A DNA stretch of 64,000 nt from Micromonospora_H sonneratiae (GCF_042679305.1 NZ_JBHTMP010000017.1:60424-124423); one strand, 5' to 3'; shown: positions 1-8,686, counted from the first letter of the stretch. Program-made: numbers and translations. The notes: generated by a model not told the origin, from the letters alone.

Positions 1-449
1 GCGACGATTCGCTCATGGTCGAAGGCGAGTTGCCGGGTGGGCAGGTCGGCCACGGGTAGCCAGGCCGCGTCCTCGGCGTCGGTGCCGGCGGCGGGATCGG
101 GCAGGTCGGGTGCGAACGCGAGATGGGCGACCGACACCACCCGCATCCGTGGGTCGCGGTCAGGTGCGCTGTAACTGGCCAACTGCTCCAGGTGTACGCG
201 TCGCAGCCGCTCGCCGCCGAGCCCGGTCTCCTCGGCCAACTCGCGCCGTGCGCAGGCGGCCAGGTCCTCGTCCGGCCGTACGAAGCCGCCGGGCAGCGCC
301 CAGAAACCCGAGTACGGCGGTTCGGCGCGACGGATCAGTAGCAGGTGCAGCGCGTCGTCACGGATGGTCAGCGCGACCACGTCGGCGGTCACCGCGACCG
401 GGGGAAACGCCTGTGGGTCGTACGCGGCGAGGAAGTCCTCTTCGGTCAC
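1..449 (-). CDS. Nudix hydrolase, 3' end cut by window edge
   Basis: Hydrolase of a nucleoside diphosphate linked to another moiety. About 149 residues are visible and the C-terminus lies outside the window. The complete Nudix box is present: GGFVRPDE, a seven-residue gap, then RELAEETGL, matching G-x5-E-x7-REU-x-EE-x-GU. The N-terminus (VTEEDFLAAYDPQAF) resembles the Nudix proteins that often carry a C-terminal winged helix (NrtR-like) or act on ADP-ribose-type substrates. Whether such a domain is present cannot be seen here. The GTG start at 449 is chosen because a GAGGAG ribosome site lies nine bases upstream. A near-palindrome at 467-486 sits just before it. Confidence 0.85.
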   Translation of the reverse strand, partial: MTEEDFLAAYDPQAFPPVAVTADVVALTIRDDALHLLLIRRAEPPYSGFWALPGGFVRPDEDLAACARRELAEETGLGGERLRRVHLEQLASYSAPDRDPRMRVVSVAHLAFAPDLPDPAAGTDAEDAAWLPVADLPTRQLAFDHERIV

Positions 450-466
450 AGCGCCAGTTCTCCTCG

Positions 467-486
467 TTCTGAGAAAATCTCAAGAA
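467..486. promoter_or_regulatory. imperfect palindrome upstream of Nudix gene
   Basis: TTCTGAGA and TCTCAAGAA are separated by AAA, and the arms are complementary apart from one inserted base. It lies 18 bases before the GTG start of the Nudix gene, in unusually AT-rich DNA for this genome. It is a plausible operator or autoregulatory site. The binding protein is unknown. Confidence 0.35.
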
Positions 487-533
487 GAGAATAACTGGTG
501 ATCGTTTCGGCCACCAGTCCCCGGTACGGTCGA

Positions 534-1088
534 CTACCTCGTGAACGGAGACCTCGGAAGCTGCGGCAGGGGTGGCCGATCACCCGCCTCGTCGATGACG
601 GTGATCTGCCACCGGACGACCGGGGCTGCCAGCATCCGGCCGGCGTACCAGCCGAGGGTGCCGGCGGCGATGAGGATCGCCCCGGAGAGGTAGTAGACGG
701 TCAGGTCGCCGAGGTCGACGGTATGGGCGACCCGGTTCAAGATGATCAGCAGCCCATCCCGATCCAGACAGTGCGGACCGCGGACCTCATACCGTCCGAA
801 GTGTGTCAATGCAACCCCCAGGCTGGCACCGGTGCCAGCCTGGGGAAACGCATCCTCAGCGAGGCAGTGGTTCGAGCGCCTCGCCGGCCGACTCTGCTCG
901 CCAGCCGCCAGGGGCCCGTGCCCCGGCACGAGGATGTCGAACACCTCGGACCGCATGCGTGAGCAGACCGAGGGCGGCGCATCCGGGTCGACGGTGCCGC
1001 TCCGCCAGCCCTGCCACATTCCGAAGGCCGCGACGATCAGGGCACCGGCGGTCAGCACGGCCAGCCGGGTCCTGCTCTCCGTTCCCAT
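534..1088 (-). CDS. hypothetical protein with two membrane segments
   Basis: A 184-residue protein I do not recognise. An N-terminal hydrophobic segment (about residues 8-26, LAVLTAGALIVAAFGMW) and a second one (about 130-152, YYLSGAILIAAGTLGWYAG) flank a polar loop of about 100 residues with two cysteines. This suggests a small membrane protein whose loop faces the outside. A short Pro/Arg tail follows the second helix. The ATG at 1088 is the first start in frame; no clear ribosome site precedes it. It reads in the same direction as the htdX-fabG4 genes upstream but is separated from them by 45 bases. Confidence 0.6.
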   Translation of the reverse strand: MGTESRTRLAVLTAGALIVAAFGMWQGWRSGTVDPDAPPSVCSRMRSEVFDILVPGHGPLAAGEQSRPARRSNHCLAEDAFPQAGTGASLGVALTHFGRYEVRGPHCLDRDGLLIILNRVAHTVDLGDLTVYYLSGAILIAAGTLGWYAGRMLAAPVVRWQITVIDEAGDRPPLPQLPRSPFTR

Positions 1089-1133
1089 GTCGCCAGTGTC
1101 GGAGAGGAAGGCAAGTGTCGATGGAGGGCCGGA

Positions 1134-2009
1134 TCACTCCGTCACTGGCAGGTCGTCCTGACGGATCGAGCCGATCAGGTGCGGTTTGCCGGAGGTCTCG
1201 TCGTACAGGGTGAAGTCGCGGTCGGCCGTCGTGCTGAACGCGACCGTGCCGGGCAACGTGATCGGCGTCTTGAACGACACGTCGACCGTGTACGCGTCGG
1301 GCAGCCGGCCGGCGAACGCCGCCAGGCACCGGGCCTTGCTCCACATGCCGTGCGCGATCGGGCGCGGGAAACCGAACATCCGGGCTCCCAGCCGGGAGGT
1401 GTGGATCGGGTTGTGGTCGCCGGAGACCCGGGCGTAGTCCGTACCCACCCGGCGATCCACCTGCCACCGGGCGGTAGCCGCCGGCGGTGCCGGTCGGTCC
1501 GCCGCCGCTGGCCGCTGGCCGTCCGTCGTCCGCTGCTCCCGGCTCAGGTACGTCGACACGCCCAGCCAGGCCACCACCCCGTCGATCGCTGCCGTGGCCA
1601 CGACGTCGAACTGCTGTCCCCGGTCGTGCGGGCGCAGGTCGACGGCGCGTACCGACAGGTCGACGGGTTGTCCGGCGTCGATCGGCCAGTCCAGACTGAT
1701 CCGGTTGGCCACATGGACCAGGCCGACCAGCGGGACGGGGAAGTCCGGCGCGGACATCAGTTGCAGGGCGAGGGGAAACGCCATCACGTGCAGGTACGTG
1801 GCCGGCAGCGTGTCGGTCAGCCGGAAACCACACACCCGGTCGTACGCGGCCAACCGGTCCCGGTCGACGGTGACGTTCCGGAGCAGGAGTTCGGAGTCGG
1901 GCAGGGTTTCGGGCCGGGGTGCCCGACCCGGCCAGGGGAGCAGCCCGACGGCCGCCCGACGGTGGAACGGCCCGGTTGCCGGCATTCTGGTCAGTTCGAC
2001 AGTGGACAT
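1134..2009 (-). CDS. htdX: MaoC-family (R)-3-hydroxyacyl dehydratase, HtdX-like
   Basis: A 291-residue hot-dog-fold dehydratase. The C-terminal half carries the hydratase-2 motif near residue 200 (RVSGDHNPIH, with the catalytic Asp and His) followed by FGFPRPIAHGMW, typical of MaoC/R-hydratases. The N-terminal half is the degenerate hot-dog repeat seen in HtdX (Rv0241c) of mycobacteria. Its ATG directly follows the TAG stop of fabG4 with no gap, so the two are co-translated. The order htdX-fabG4 divergent from fadA2 matches Rv0241c-Rv0242c-Rv0243 of Mycobacterium tuberculosis, which supports a role in reductive or degradative fatty acyl metabolism. The substrate is unknown. Confidence 0.88.
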   Translation of the reverse strand: MSTVELTRMPATGPFHRRAAVGLLPWPGRAPRPETLPDSELLLRNVTVDRDRLAAYDRVCGFRLTDTLPATYLHVMAFPLALQLMSAPDFPVPLVGLVHVANRISLDWPIDAGQPVDLSVRAVDLRPHDRGQQFDVVATAAIDGVVAWLGVSTYLSREQRTTDGQRPAAADRPAPPAATARWQVDRRVGTDYARVSGDHNPIHTSRLGARMFGFPRPIAHGMWSKARCLAAFAGRLPDAYTVDVSFKTPITLPGTVAFSTTADRDFTLYDETSGKPHLIGSIRQDDLPVTE

Positions 2010-3500
2010 CTAAGCCCCCAGGAGGCTCTGGCCGCAGACGCGGACGACGTTGCCGGTCACGCCCCCGGACGCGGGCGAGGCGAACCAGGCGACGGTCTCA
2101 GCCACATCGACCGGCCGCCCGCCCTGCGCCATGCTGTTCATCCGTCGCCCGGCCTGCCGCAGCAGCGCCGGCATCCGGGCGGTCATCGCCGTCTCGATGA
2201 ATCCGGGCGCGACCGCGTTGATGGTGATGCCCCGACCGACGAGCACCGGGGCCATCGACTGCACCAGCCCGATCACCCCGGCCTTGGAGGTGGCGTAGTT
2301 GGTCTGCCCCCGGTTGCCGGCGATGCCCGCGATCGAGGAGACCCCGATCAGCCGGCCGCCCGTCGGGATCAGGTCGCGGGCCAGCAGCACGTCGTTGATC
2401 CGCTCCTGGCTGGAGAGGTTGACCTCCAGCACCGAGTCCCACCAGGCCGGGTCCATCCGGGCGATCGTCTTGTCCCGGGTGATGCCGGCGTTGTGGACGA
2501 CGATGTCCACCCGTCCGTGTCGGCCGGCGAAGTGGTTCGCCAGTCGGGTCGGCGCGTTGGCCGCGGTCAGGTCGAGCTGTAGCGCCGTACCCCGGATGGA
2601 GTTCGCGACCTCGGCCAGCGTGTCGCCGACGGGCGGTACGTCCAGCGCGACGACGTGCGCACCGTCGCGGGCCAGCACCCGGGCGATGGCCGCGCCGATT
2701 CCCTGCGCCGCGCCGGTGACCAGCGCGATCCTGCCGGCCAGTGGCCGGTCCCAGTCGACGTACGGCTGGTCGGCGGGCTGCCAGCCGACCCGGATCACCT
2801 GGCCGGAGACGTAGGCGGACCGGCCGGAGAGCAGGAAGCGCAGCGTCGACTCGATCGCGTACTCCGCGCCCGGGGTGACGTAGACGAGTTGGGCGGTCGT
2901 ACCGCGCCCGAACTCCTTGCCGATGCTGCGGGTCAGGCCCTCCAGCGCCCGCTGGGCGGTGGCCTCCCGGGGTGACGCGCACACCTCGGGCGGGCTGCCG
3001 AGCACGATCACCCGGCCACTCGGTTGCAGGGTACGGGCGTGGGCGTGGAAGAAGTCGTAGAGCGGACGCAGCCCGGTCGAGTCGATGATCCCGGTCGCGT
3101 CGAAGATGAGCGCCGCGTTACGCGGCACCTGGTCGGTCCCGGGCTCGGCCGGTGCGATGGCCACCGTGGTTTCCGGACCAGCCGCTGCCGTGGCCTCCGA
3201 CTCGGCTGATGTCGGTGCCGCCGGATCGGGTGAAGCCGGTGCCGCCGGATCGGTGGGTGTCGTCAGTGGATTCGCGACCGCCATGAGCGGGTCGCGTACC
3301 TCGACGCCGGCACCGCCGAGCAGAATGGCGACCGGTGCGCGCATCCGTCCGTTGGGTGCGGCGTCGAGCAGGACCGGGCCGGGGACCAGCGGGTCGCCGG
3401 GGCGGTATCGGCGCAGCCGGGGCGGGTCGGGCAAGCCGAGGCGTCTGACCAAGGCACGACCTGATCCGGAGCGGGCAAAGGTCGCGTACCTGTCGCTCAT
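2010..3500 (-). CDS. fabG4: high-molecular-weight 3-oxoacyl-ACP/CoA reductase, FabG4-like
   Basis: A 496-residue two-domain reductase. An N-terminal flavodoxin-like domain of roughly 230 residues precedes a classical short-chain dehydrogenase domain with the NADH site TGAAQGIG near residue 260, catalytic Ser in GVSSIAG and the YATSKAG Tyr/Lys pair. FabG4 (Rv0242c) has this architecture and reduces 3-oxoacyl-CoA. A low-complexity Ala/Pro/Thr/Glu insertion of about 45 residues (near residues 80-125) interrupts the N-terminal domain and is unusual. The ATG at 3500 lies 6 bases after a TAGGCT -10 box, so translation may be leaderless. The htdX gene follows with zero spacing. Confidence 0.9.
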   Translation of the reverse strand: MSDRYATFARSGSGRALVRRLGLPDPPRLRRYRPGDPLVPGPVLLDAAPNGRMRAPVAILLGGAGVEVRDPLMAVANPLTTPTDPAAPASPDPAAPTSAESEATAAAGPETTVAIAPAEPGTDQVPRNAALIFDATGIIDSTGLRPLYDFFHAHARTLQPSGRVIVLGSPPEVCASPREATAQRALEGLTRSIGKEFGRGTTAQLVYVTPGAEYAIESTLRFLLSGRSAYVSGQVIRVGWQPADQPYVDWDRPLAGRIALVTGAAQGIGAAIARVLARDGAHVVALDVPPVGDTLAEVANSIRGTALQLDLTAANAPTRLANHFAGRHGRVDIVVHNAGITRDKTIARMDPAWWDSVLEVNLSSQERINDVLLARDLIPTGGRLIGVSSIAGIAGNRGQTNYATSKAGVIGLVQSMAPVLVGRGITINAVAPGFIETAMTARMPALLRQAGRRMNSMAQGGRPVDVAETVAWFASPASGGVTGNVVRVCGQSLLGA

Positions 3501-3506
3501 GGGCGT

Positions 3507-3526
3507 AGCCTACTCGTCAGTAGGGT
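3507..3526. promoter_or_regulatory. shared operator over divergent -10 boxes of fabG4 and fadA2
   Basis: An inverted repeat CCTACT - CGTC - AGTAGG occupies 3509-3524. It overlaps TAGGCT on the minus strand (3512-3507, -10 of fabG4, 6 bases before its ATG) and TAGGGT on the plus strand (3521-3526, -10 of fadA2). One protein bound here would block both promoters. The symmetry is typical of TetR-family sites, but the regulator is not identified. Confidence 0.6.
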
Positions 3527-3556
3527 AGTGGCAACCCGGGTTGGGAAGGGGAAACC

Positions 3557-4849
3557 GTGCAAACCGTACGTCGTGTCGCGGTCATCGGGGGTAACCGGAT
3601 CCCGTTCGCCCGCTCGGGTGGACGCTACGCCAACGCATCGAACCAGGACATGCTCGGCGCGGCGCTGGATGGTCTGTTGGCCCGCTTCGGCCTCGCCGAT
3701 CAGCGGGTCGGTGAGGTGGTTGCCGGGGCAGTGCTCAAACACTCCCGCGACTTTAACCTGACCCGCGAGGTGGTGCTCGGATCGCGGCTCGACCCGCACA
3801 CCCCGGCGTACGACATCCAGCAGGCCTGCGGCACCGGGCTGGAAGCCGTGATTCTGGTGGCCAACAAGATCGCCCTCGGGCAGATCGAGGTCGGCATCGC
3901 CGGTGGCGTGGACACCACATCGGACGCCCCGTTGGCGGTCAACGAGGACTTCCGGCGTGCCCTGCTGAACATCAACCACTCCCGTACGGCCGCTGCCCGG
4001 CTCCGGGCCGCCACCCGGTTGCGTCCCACCCACCCGTTCCGGCCGGAGACCCCGCGCAACGCCGAGCCGCGTACCGGACTGTCCATGGGCGAACATGCCG
4101 CGATCACCGCCCGACAGTGGGGGATCAGCCGTGAGGCGCAGGACGAGTTCGCGCTGCGCTCGCACCAGCGGCTGGCCGCCGCCTACGATCGCGGCTTCTT
4201 CGACGACCTGATGACGCCGTACCTCGGGCTGACCCGGGACCAGAACCTGCGGCCGGACACCAGCCTGGAACGGCTGGCCGCCCTCAAGCCGGTCTTCGGC
4301 AACCGGGGGCCGGACGCCGCCCTGGCCACCATGACCGCCGGCAACTCCTCCCCGCTGACCGACGGCGCGTCGACCGTCCTGCTGGCCTCCGAGGAGTGGG
4401 CCGCCGAGCACCACTTGCCGGTGCTGGCGTACGTCACCTTCTCCGAGGTGGCTGCCGTCGACTTCGTACACGGCGACGAGGGGTTGCTGATGGCCCCGGC
4501 GTACGCCGTACCCCGGATGCTGGCCCGGGCCGGGCTGGCGCTGAGCGACTTCGACTACTACGAGATCCACGAGGCGTTCGCGTCGCAGGTGCTGGCCACC
4601 CTCGCCGCCTGGGAGTCGCCCGAGTTCTGCGAGAACCGGCTGGGGCTGGCCGCGCCGCTCGGACCGATCGACCGGAGCCGGCTCAACGTCAACGGCTCCT
4701 CCCTGGCCGCCGGGCACCCGTTCGCGGCAACCGGCGGGCGGCTGGTCGCCACCCTGGCCAAGCTGCTGGCCGAGCGGGGCTCGGGTCGCGGACTGATCTC
4801 CATCTGTGCCGCCGGTGGCCAGGGCGTGGTGGCGATCCTGGAACGCTGA
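3557..4849 (+). CDS. fadA2: acetyl-CoA C-acyltransferase (thiolase), FadA2-like
   Basis: A 430-residue thiolase. It catalyses CoA-dependent cleavage of 3-ketoacyl-CoA or the reverse condensation. The nucleophilic Cys is in QACGTG near residue 91, the His in the GHPFAATG motif near 385, and the second catalytic Cys in ICAAGGQG near 416. Length is slightly above the usual 390-400 residues, as in the FadI/FadA2 group. The GTG start is preceded by a GGGAAGGGGA ribosome site. It is divergent from fabG4-htdX and shares the operator at 3507-3526, which suggests joint control of the reductase, dehydratase and thiolase. Confidence 0.9.
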   Translation: MQTVRRVAVIGGNRIPFARSGGRYANASNQDMLGAALDGLLARFGLADQRVGEVVAGAVLKHSRDFNLTREVVLGSRLDPHTPAYDIQQACGTGLEAVILVANKIALGQIEVGIAGGVDTTSDAPLAVNEDFRRALLNINHSRTAAARLRAATRLRPTHPFRPETPRNAEPRTGLSMGEHAAITARQWGISREAQDEFALRSHQRLAAAYDRGFFDDLMTPYLGLTRDQNLRPDTSLERLAALKPVFGNRGPDAALATMTAGNSSPLTDGASTVLLASEEWAAEHHLPVLAYVTFSEVAAVDFVHGDEGLLMAPAYAVPRMLARAGLALSDFDYYEIHEAFASQVLATLAAWESPEFCENRLGLAAPLGPIDRSRLNVNGSSLAAGHPFAATGGRLVATLAKLLAERGSGRGLISICAAGGQGVVAILER

Positions 4850-4881
4850 CCCGCGCGGTGGCCCGACTGTCCAACAACTGT

Positions 4882-4911
4882 TTGACGGTCGCCGGTCGGG
4901 CTTCCTAGACT
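4882..4911 (+). promoter_or_regulatory. sigma70-type promoter, leaderless
   Basis: TTGACG at 4882-4887, an 18-base spacer, and TAGACT at 4906-4911. The ATG of the ArsR-like gene begins 8 bases after the end of the -10 box, so the transcript should begin at or next to the start codon. No ribosome site is present, which agrees with leaderless translation. Confidence 0.75.
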
Positions 4912-4918
4912 CCCCAAC

Positions 4919-5470
4919 ATGTCTTTGGGAGATGGGTCGGCAGAGCGTGATCCGACCGTCGAGTTGCGGGCACTGGCCCATCCTGTCCGGCTGCGGATCC
5001 TCTCCCTGCTCACCGCGACGGAGATGACCGCCGCCGAGGTCGCCCGGGAGTTGGACCTCACCCACGCCAACGCCAGCTACCACCTGCGCCACCTGCTCGA
5101 CGCCGGCGTCATCCAGATCGCTGGCGAGGAGCGCATCCGGGGCGGGGTCGCGAAACGCTACCGGTACGACGCGACGCGCGACTTCGACCGACGCCGGCCG
5201 TCGCCGGATGGTGCCGAACCGACCCGCGACCATCGCCTGCTCTACGCGACGCTCGCCACGGAACTGCGCCGTCGCAGCCAGCAGGCCCGCCGTTCGTCGA
5301 ACAACTTCCTCACCGACGCCGAATTCTGGATCGACCCGGAGACCTGGCAGGCCGTACGGGAACAGATCGCCAACGCCGCCGAGACGTTGCACCGGGCGGC
5401 ACAACCGCCCCGCGCCCCCGGAGCGGTCCGGGTGAGCGCCACCGTCGCGTTGTTCCAGATGGAGGACTGA
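4919..5470 (+). CDS. ArsR/winged-helix transcriptional regulator
   Basis: A 183-residue DNA-binding protein. The winged helix spans about residues 12-90: LRALAHPVRLRILSLL, then the recognition region EVARELDLTHANASYHLRHL, then a wing ending GGVAKRYRY. The remainder is a helical domain of unknown ligand. There are no paired cysteines, so metal sensing of the ArsR type is unlikely. It belongs to the ArsR-like group often paired with MFS exporters. The MFS gene starts one base after its stop, so the pair is an operon and this protein is the likely local regulator. Confidence 0.85.
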   Translation: MSLGDGSAERDPTVELRALAHPVRLRILSLLTATEMTAAEVARELDLTHANASYHLRHLLDAGVIQIAGEERIRGGVAKRYRYDATRDFDRRRPSPDGAEPTRDHRLLYATLATELRRRSQQARRSSNNFLTDAEFWIDPETWQAVREQIANAAETLHRAAQPPRAPGAVRVSATVALFQMED

Positions 5471-5471
5471 G

Positions 5472-6737
5472 GTGGGCACCATGACATCCACGTTGGCGCC
5501 CCTGCGACACAGCGCCTTCCGCTACCTGGCTGCCGGCCGGTTCACCACGATGCTCGGCAACGCGATCGCACCGATCGCCCTGGCCTTCGCCGTACTCGAC
5601 CTGACCGGCTCCGTACGCGATCTCGGGCTGGTCGTCGGTGCCCGGTCGTTGACCAACGTGCTGTTCCTGCTCTTCGGCGGGGTACTGGCCGACCGGCTGC
5701 CCCGGCAGGCGGTGATGGTGGTGGCCTGCACACTGGCCGGGGCCACCCAGGCGGCGGTCGCCACGTTGGTGCTGACCGACACCGCGACGATCCCACTGCT
5801 GATCGCGCTCGGTGCGGTCAACGGGGTGGTCACCGCGTTCGCGTTCCCGGCCGCTGCCGCACTGATGCCCCAGACCGTGCCGGCAGACCTGTTGCAGCCG
5901 GCCAACGCCCTCAACCGGCTCGGCGTCAACGCGGCCATGATCGGTGGTGCGTCGCTGGGTGGCATCCTGATCGCCGCTGTCGGCCCCGGCTGGGGGCTGG
6001 CCGTCGACGCGGCCACCTTCGCCCTGGCCGGGCTGACCTTCGCCCGGATCCGTGTCACCGGTGTCCGGGACCGGTCGACGTCCCGGCCCAGCACCTGGAC
6101 CCAGTTGCGCGAGGGCTGGACCGAGTTCGCCTCGCACTCCTGGCTCTGGAGCGTGGTGCTCGGCTTCATGCTGATCAACGCGGCGTTGACCAGCGGGGTC
6201 AACGTCCTCGGTCCGGCCGTCGCGGACGACACGATCGGCCGACGGTCCTGGGGCATCGTGTTGGCCGTCCAGACCGCGGGCATGGTCGTCGGGGCACTGG
6301 TGGCGTTGCGGATCCGGGCCCGCCGACTGCTTCTGCTGGGGGTGGTCTGCATGATTGCCCAGGCGCCGGTGCTGGTGGCGCTGGCCTGGACCCCCCGGCT
6401 GGCCGTACTCCTGGTCGTCGGATTCGTCGCCGGCCTGACCATGGAGCAGTTCAGTGTCGCCTGGGAGACCTCGATGCAGCAGCACATCCCGGCTGACCGG
6501 CTGGCCCGGGTCTACTCGTACGACGCACTCGGTTCGTTCCTGGCCATTCCGATCGGGCAGATCGCCGTCGGCCCGGTGGCGTTGGCGATCGGCACCGGAC
6601 CGACCCTGTTGGCCGCCGCTGGTCTCGTGGTACTGGCGGTGCTCGGCATGGTGGCCAGCCCGGGCGTACGTCGGCTGGAGAATGTCGCCCGGCCCAGCGT
6701 GACCGATCAGGTGCCGGCAGTAGCGGGAGCCGCCTGA
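5472..6737 (+). CDS. MFS transporter (exporter type)
   Basis: A 421-residue major facilitator with about 12 predicted membrane helices. The loop between helices 2 and 3 has the family motif GGVLADRLPRQ. The overall look (short N-terminus, first helix GRFTTMLGNAIAPIALAFAV) matches the transmembrane-secretion-effector/enterobactin-exporter-like branch. GTG at 5472 is preferred because GGAGG lies six bases upstream; ATG at 5481 is an alternative. It is coupled to the ArsR-like gene. The substrate is unknown; drug or siderophore export is possible. Confidence 0.85.
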   Translation: MGTMTSTLAPLRHSAFRYLAAGRFTTMLGNAIAPIALAFAVLDLTGSVRDLGLVVGARSLTNVLFLLFGGVLADRLPRQAVMVVACTLAGATQAAVATLVLTDTATIPLLIALGAVNGVVTAFAFPAAAALMPQTVPADLLQPANALNRLGVNAAMIGGASLGGILIAAVGPGWGLAVDAATFALAGLTFARIRVTGVRDRSTSRPSTWTQLREGWTEFASHSWLWSVVLGFMLINAALTSGVNVLGPAVADDTIGRRSWGIVLAVQTAGMVVGALVALRIRARRLLLLGVVCMIAQAPVLVALAWTPRLAVLLVVGFVAGLTMEQFSVAWETSMQQHIPADRLARVYSYDALGSFLAIPIGQIAVGPVALAIGTGPTLLAAAGLVVLAVLGMVASPGVRRLENVARPSVTDQVPAVAGAA

Positions 6738-6817
6738 TCAGCCCGGCCGTGTCAAGGGTTGGTCACAGGGCGGTTGGTGGGCAGGCGCTGCGAGCAGGGA
6801 TTTACTACCCTCGTCAG

Positions 6818-8581
6818 GTGACCACCACGCCACTGCCCCAGCCCGAGCCGGCGTTCATCCCGCCGTCCACCATGGAGCGACCGTCGGCCGTGCCCCGCCC
6901 CGGTCTCGGACGGGGCGCGCAGATCGGACTCGGCCTGGCGCTGCTGGCCCCCGCCCTGATCGCCCTGCTCTGGTCGTACGTGATCCCGTCCGTGTCGACC
7001 CTGCTCAAGAGCTTCCAGAAGGACAACCTGATCGGGCCGCCGAAATCCGTAGGTACGGCGAACTACGAGCAGTTCGCCGAGATCGGTCTTGGCTCGTTCG
7101 GGTTCGGCCTGCTGCTCGGCCTCGTACCGCTGCTGGTGGTGTTGGTCGTCGCGCCGCTACTGGCCTTCGTTGCCGATCGTGCCGGCCGCGTCGGCCGACT
7201 GGTCACCCGGGGGCTGCTGGCCGCCCCGCTGGCCTGCTACGCACCCACCGCACTCGCCACTGCGTGGCGGGCGTACCGGCTCGAGCCTGGCGCGTGGATG
7301 GAAAGCCCGTACGCCAGCACGCTCAGCATGGCCGCCGCGATGAGCTTCGGCCTGGTGGTCGCGGTCGCCGGCACCCTGTTCCTGAGTGCGGTACGGCGTC
7401 GTCCGGCGGGTGGCGGTGGGCGCGGGCTGGCGCTGCTGGCGGTTGGCGCCACCCTCGGCCTCGGGGTCGTCGCCGCTGCGCTGCAGTCCTCCACGTTGCA
7501 GTTCACCATCACCGGTGCGGGCACCGAGCGTGAGCTTGCCACGCCCACCTTCCTCGTCATGCAGCACGGCTTCCGGATGCTCAACATCGGACTGGCCGCA
7601 GCGGGATCCACCGTGCTCCTCGTGCTGCTGGCGCTACTCGGTCTGGTCGCCGTCGGACTGCTGATCCTCACCCGTACCCGGATCGAGTTCGACGGGTGGC
7701 GGGATCGCCCGGCACCGTCGACCGAGGCGGCGGCCGTGCAGCCGGCCGAAACAGCTTCGCAGCCGGCCGGGGTACCGGTGGCGCAGCCGACCGGGATGGT
7801 GGCGGTGGGACGCCGGTCCAACCCGGTCGCCCTGGTCCTGCTGGCCCTCGGGCTGGTGGTCTTCCTCGCTGTCGTGGGCTACGCACTGTGGCCGTGGTTG
7901 CGAAGTTTCTTCGGTGACACCGCGCCCCTGCCCGACCGGTTCTCGACCGGATCGGTGCTGGTCAACACCTGGGGGCCGACGCTGATCTCGGCGGTGGTCT
8001 CGGTGGGCATCGCCGCCCTCGGCGGCTTCGCGATCGGCGGTCTGCGCCCGCTGGGCCGCTTCAGCGAGGCGCTGCTGCTGTTGTTCGCCCCCTGGTTCTT
8101 CGTCGGCAGCGGTCCGCTGCTCATCGCCAACTACCTCCGGGCCCGCGATCTCGACCAGATCAACACGTTCATCGGGCTGATCCCGCCAAGCTGGGTGTCC
8201 ATTCCCGCCCTGGTGGCGTTCACCCTGCTGTTCCGGGGGCAGCAGGCCCGTTGGCGGGCCGGCAGCGGCTTCGTGTCGAGCATGCTGCTGCCCGCGCTGC
8301 CGATGCTGGGGCTGGCCGGGCTGCTGACCTGGTTGCTGGCCGCGCAGGACCTGATCTGGCCGTACGCCGTCGCCCAGGCGGCAGAAATGCTGCCGGCACC
8401 GGTCGTGCTTCTCCTCACCGGTGGTACGAGTGCGTTCCGTGGTGGCGCGGCATCCGAGGCGATCGGCCTGGCCCTGCCGATTCCGATGGTGCTGTTGCTG
8501 TTGGCCGCCTTCGCGGCACTCCAGGTCTTCTACCTGGACCGGCTGGCCATCCGGGCCGGCCGGTCCGAGCAGCGGGCGTAA
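6818..8581 (+). CDS. fused MalF-MalG-like ABC permease, orphan
   Basis: A 587-residue membrane protein with about twelve hydrophobic segments in two sets of six. The first half opens like a MalF-type sugar permease: helix ending in LLKSFQKDNL, then IGPPKSVGTANYEQF. After a polar linker (about residues 300-350, Gln/Pro/Ala-rich) the second half resembles MalG, with NTFIGLIPPSWVSIP where MalG has its NTYLALI-type segment. The EAA cytoplasmic loop that contacts the ATPase is not recognisable in either half. No solute-binding protein or ATPase gene is adjacent. GTG at 6818 is chosen because TACCCT lies six bases upstream (leaderless). An earlier in-frame start at 6749 seems too close to the MFS stop and lacks a ribosome site. 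Confidence 0.7.
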   Translation: MTTTPLPQPEPAFIPPSTMERPSAVPRPGLGRGAQIGLGLALLAPALIALLWSYVIPSVSTLLKSFQKDNLIGPPKSVGTANYEQFAEIGLGSFGFGLLLGLVPLLVVLVVAPLLAFVADRAGRVGRLVTRGLLAAPLACYAPTALATAWRAYRLEPGAWMESPYASTLSMAAAMSFGLVVAVAGTLFLSAVRRRPAGGGGRGLALLAVGATLGLGVVAAALQSSTLQFTITGAGTERELATPTFLVMQHGFRMLNIGLAAAGSTVLLVLLALLGLVAVGLLILTRTRIEFDGWRDRPAPSTEAAAVQPAETASQPAGVPVAQPTGMVAVGRRSNPVALVLLALGLVVFLAVVGYALWPWLRSFFGDTAPLPDRFSTGSVLVNTWGPTLISAVVSVGIAALGGFAIGGLRPLGRFSEALLLLFAPWFFVGSGPLLIANYLRARDLDQINTFIGLIPPSWVSIPALVAFTLLFRGQQARWRAGSGFVSSMLLPALPMLGLAGLLTWLLAAQDLIWPYAVAQAAEMLPAPVVLLLTGGTSAFRGGAASEAIGLALPIPMVLLLLAAFAALQVFYLDRLAIRAGRSEQRA

Positions 8582-8686
8582 GGGAACAAGGCCAAGCGGT
8601 AACCGGAACGAGGCCAAGTAGTCAGCGGAACGAGGCCGAGACGTAGAAGGATCGACGACGCCAACGGCGAGGCTGCGGCGACGCCG

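Noticed and set aside
1179..2582. A 467-residue plus-strand reading frame over htdX and fabG4.
   Set aside because: It is antisense to two genes with clear catalytic motifs. Its composition is Arg/Gly/His/Pro-rich, as expected for a GC-rich shadow frame.
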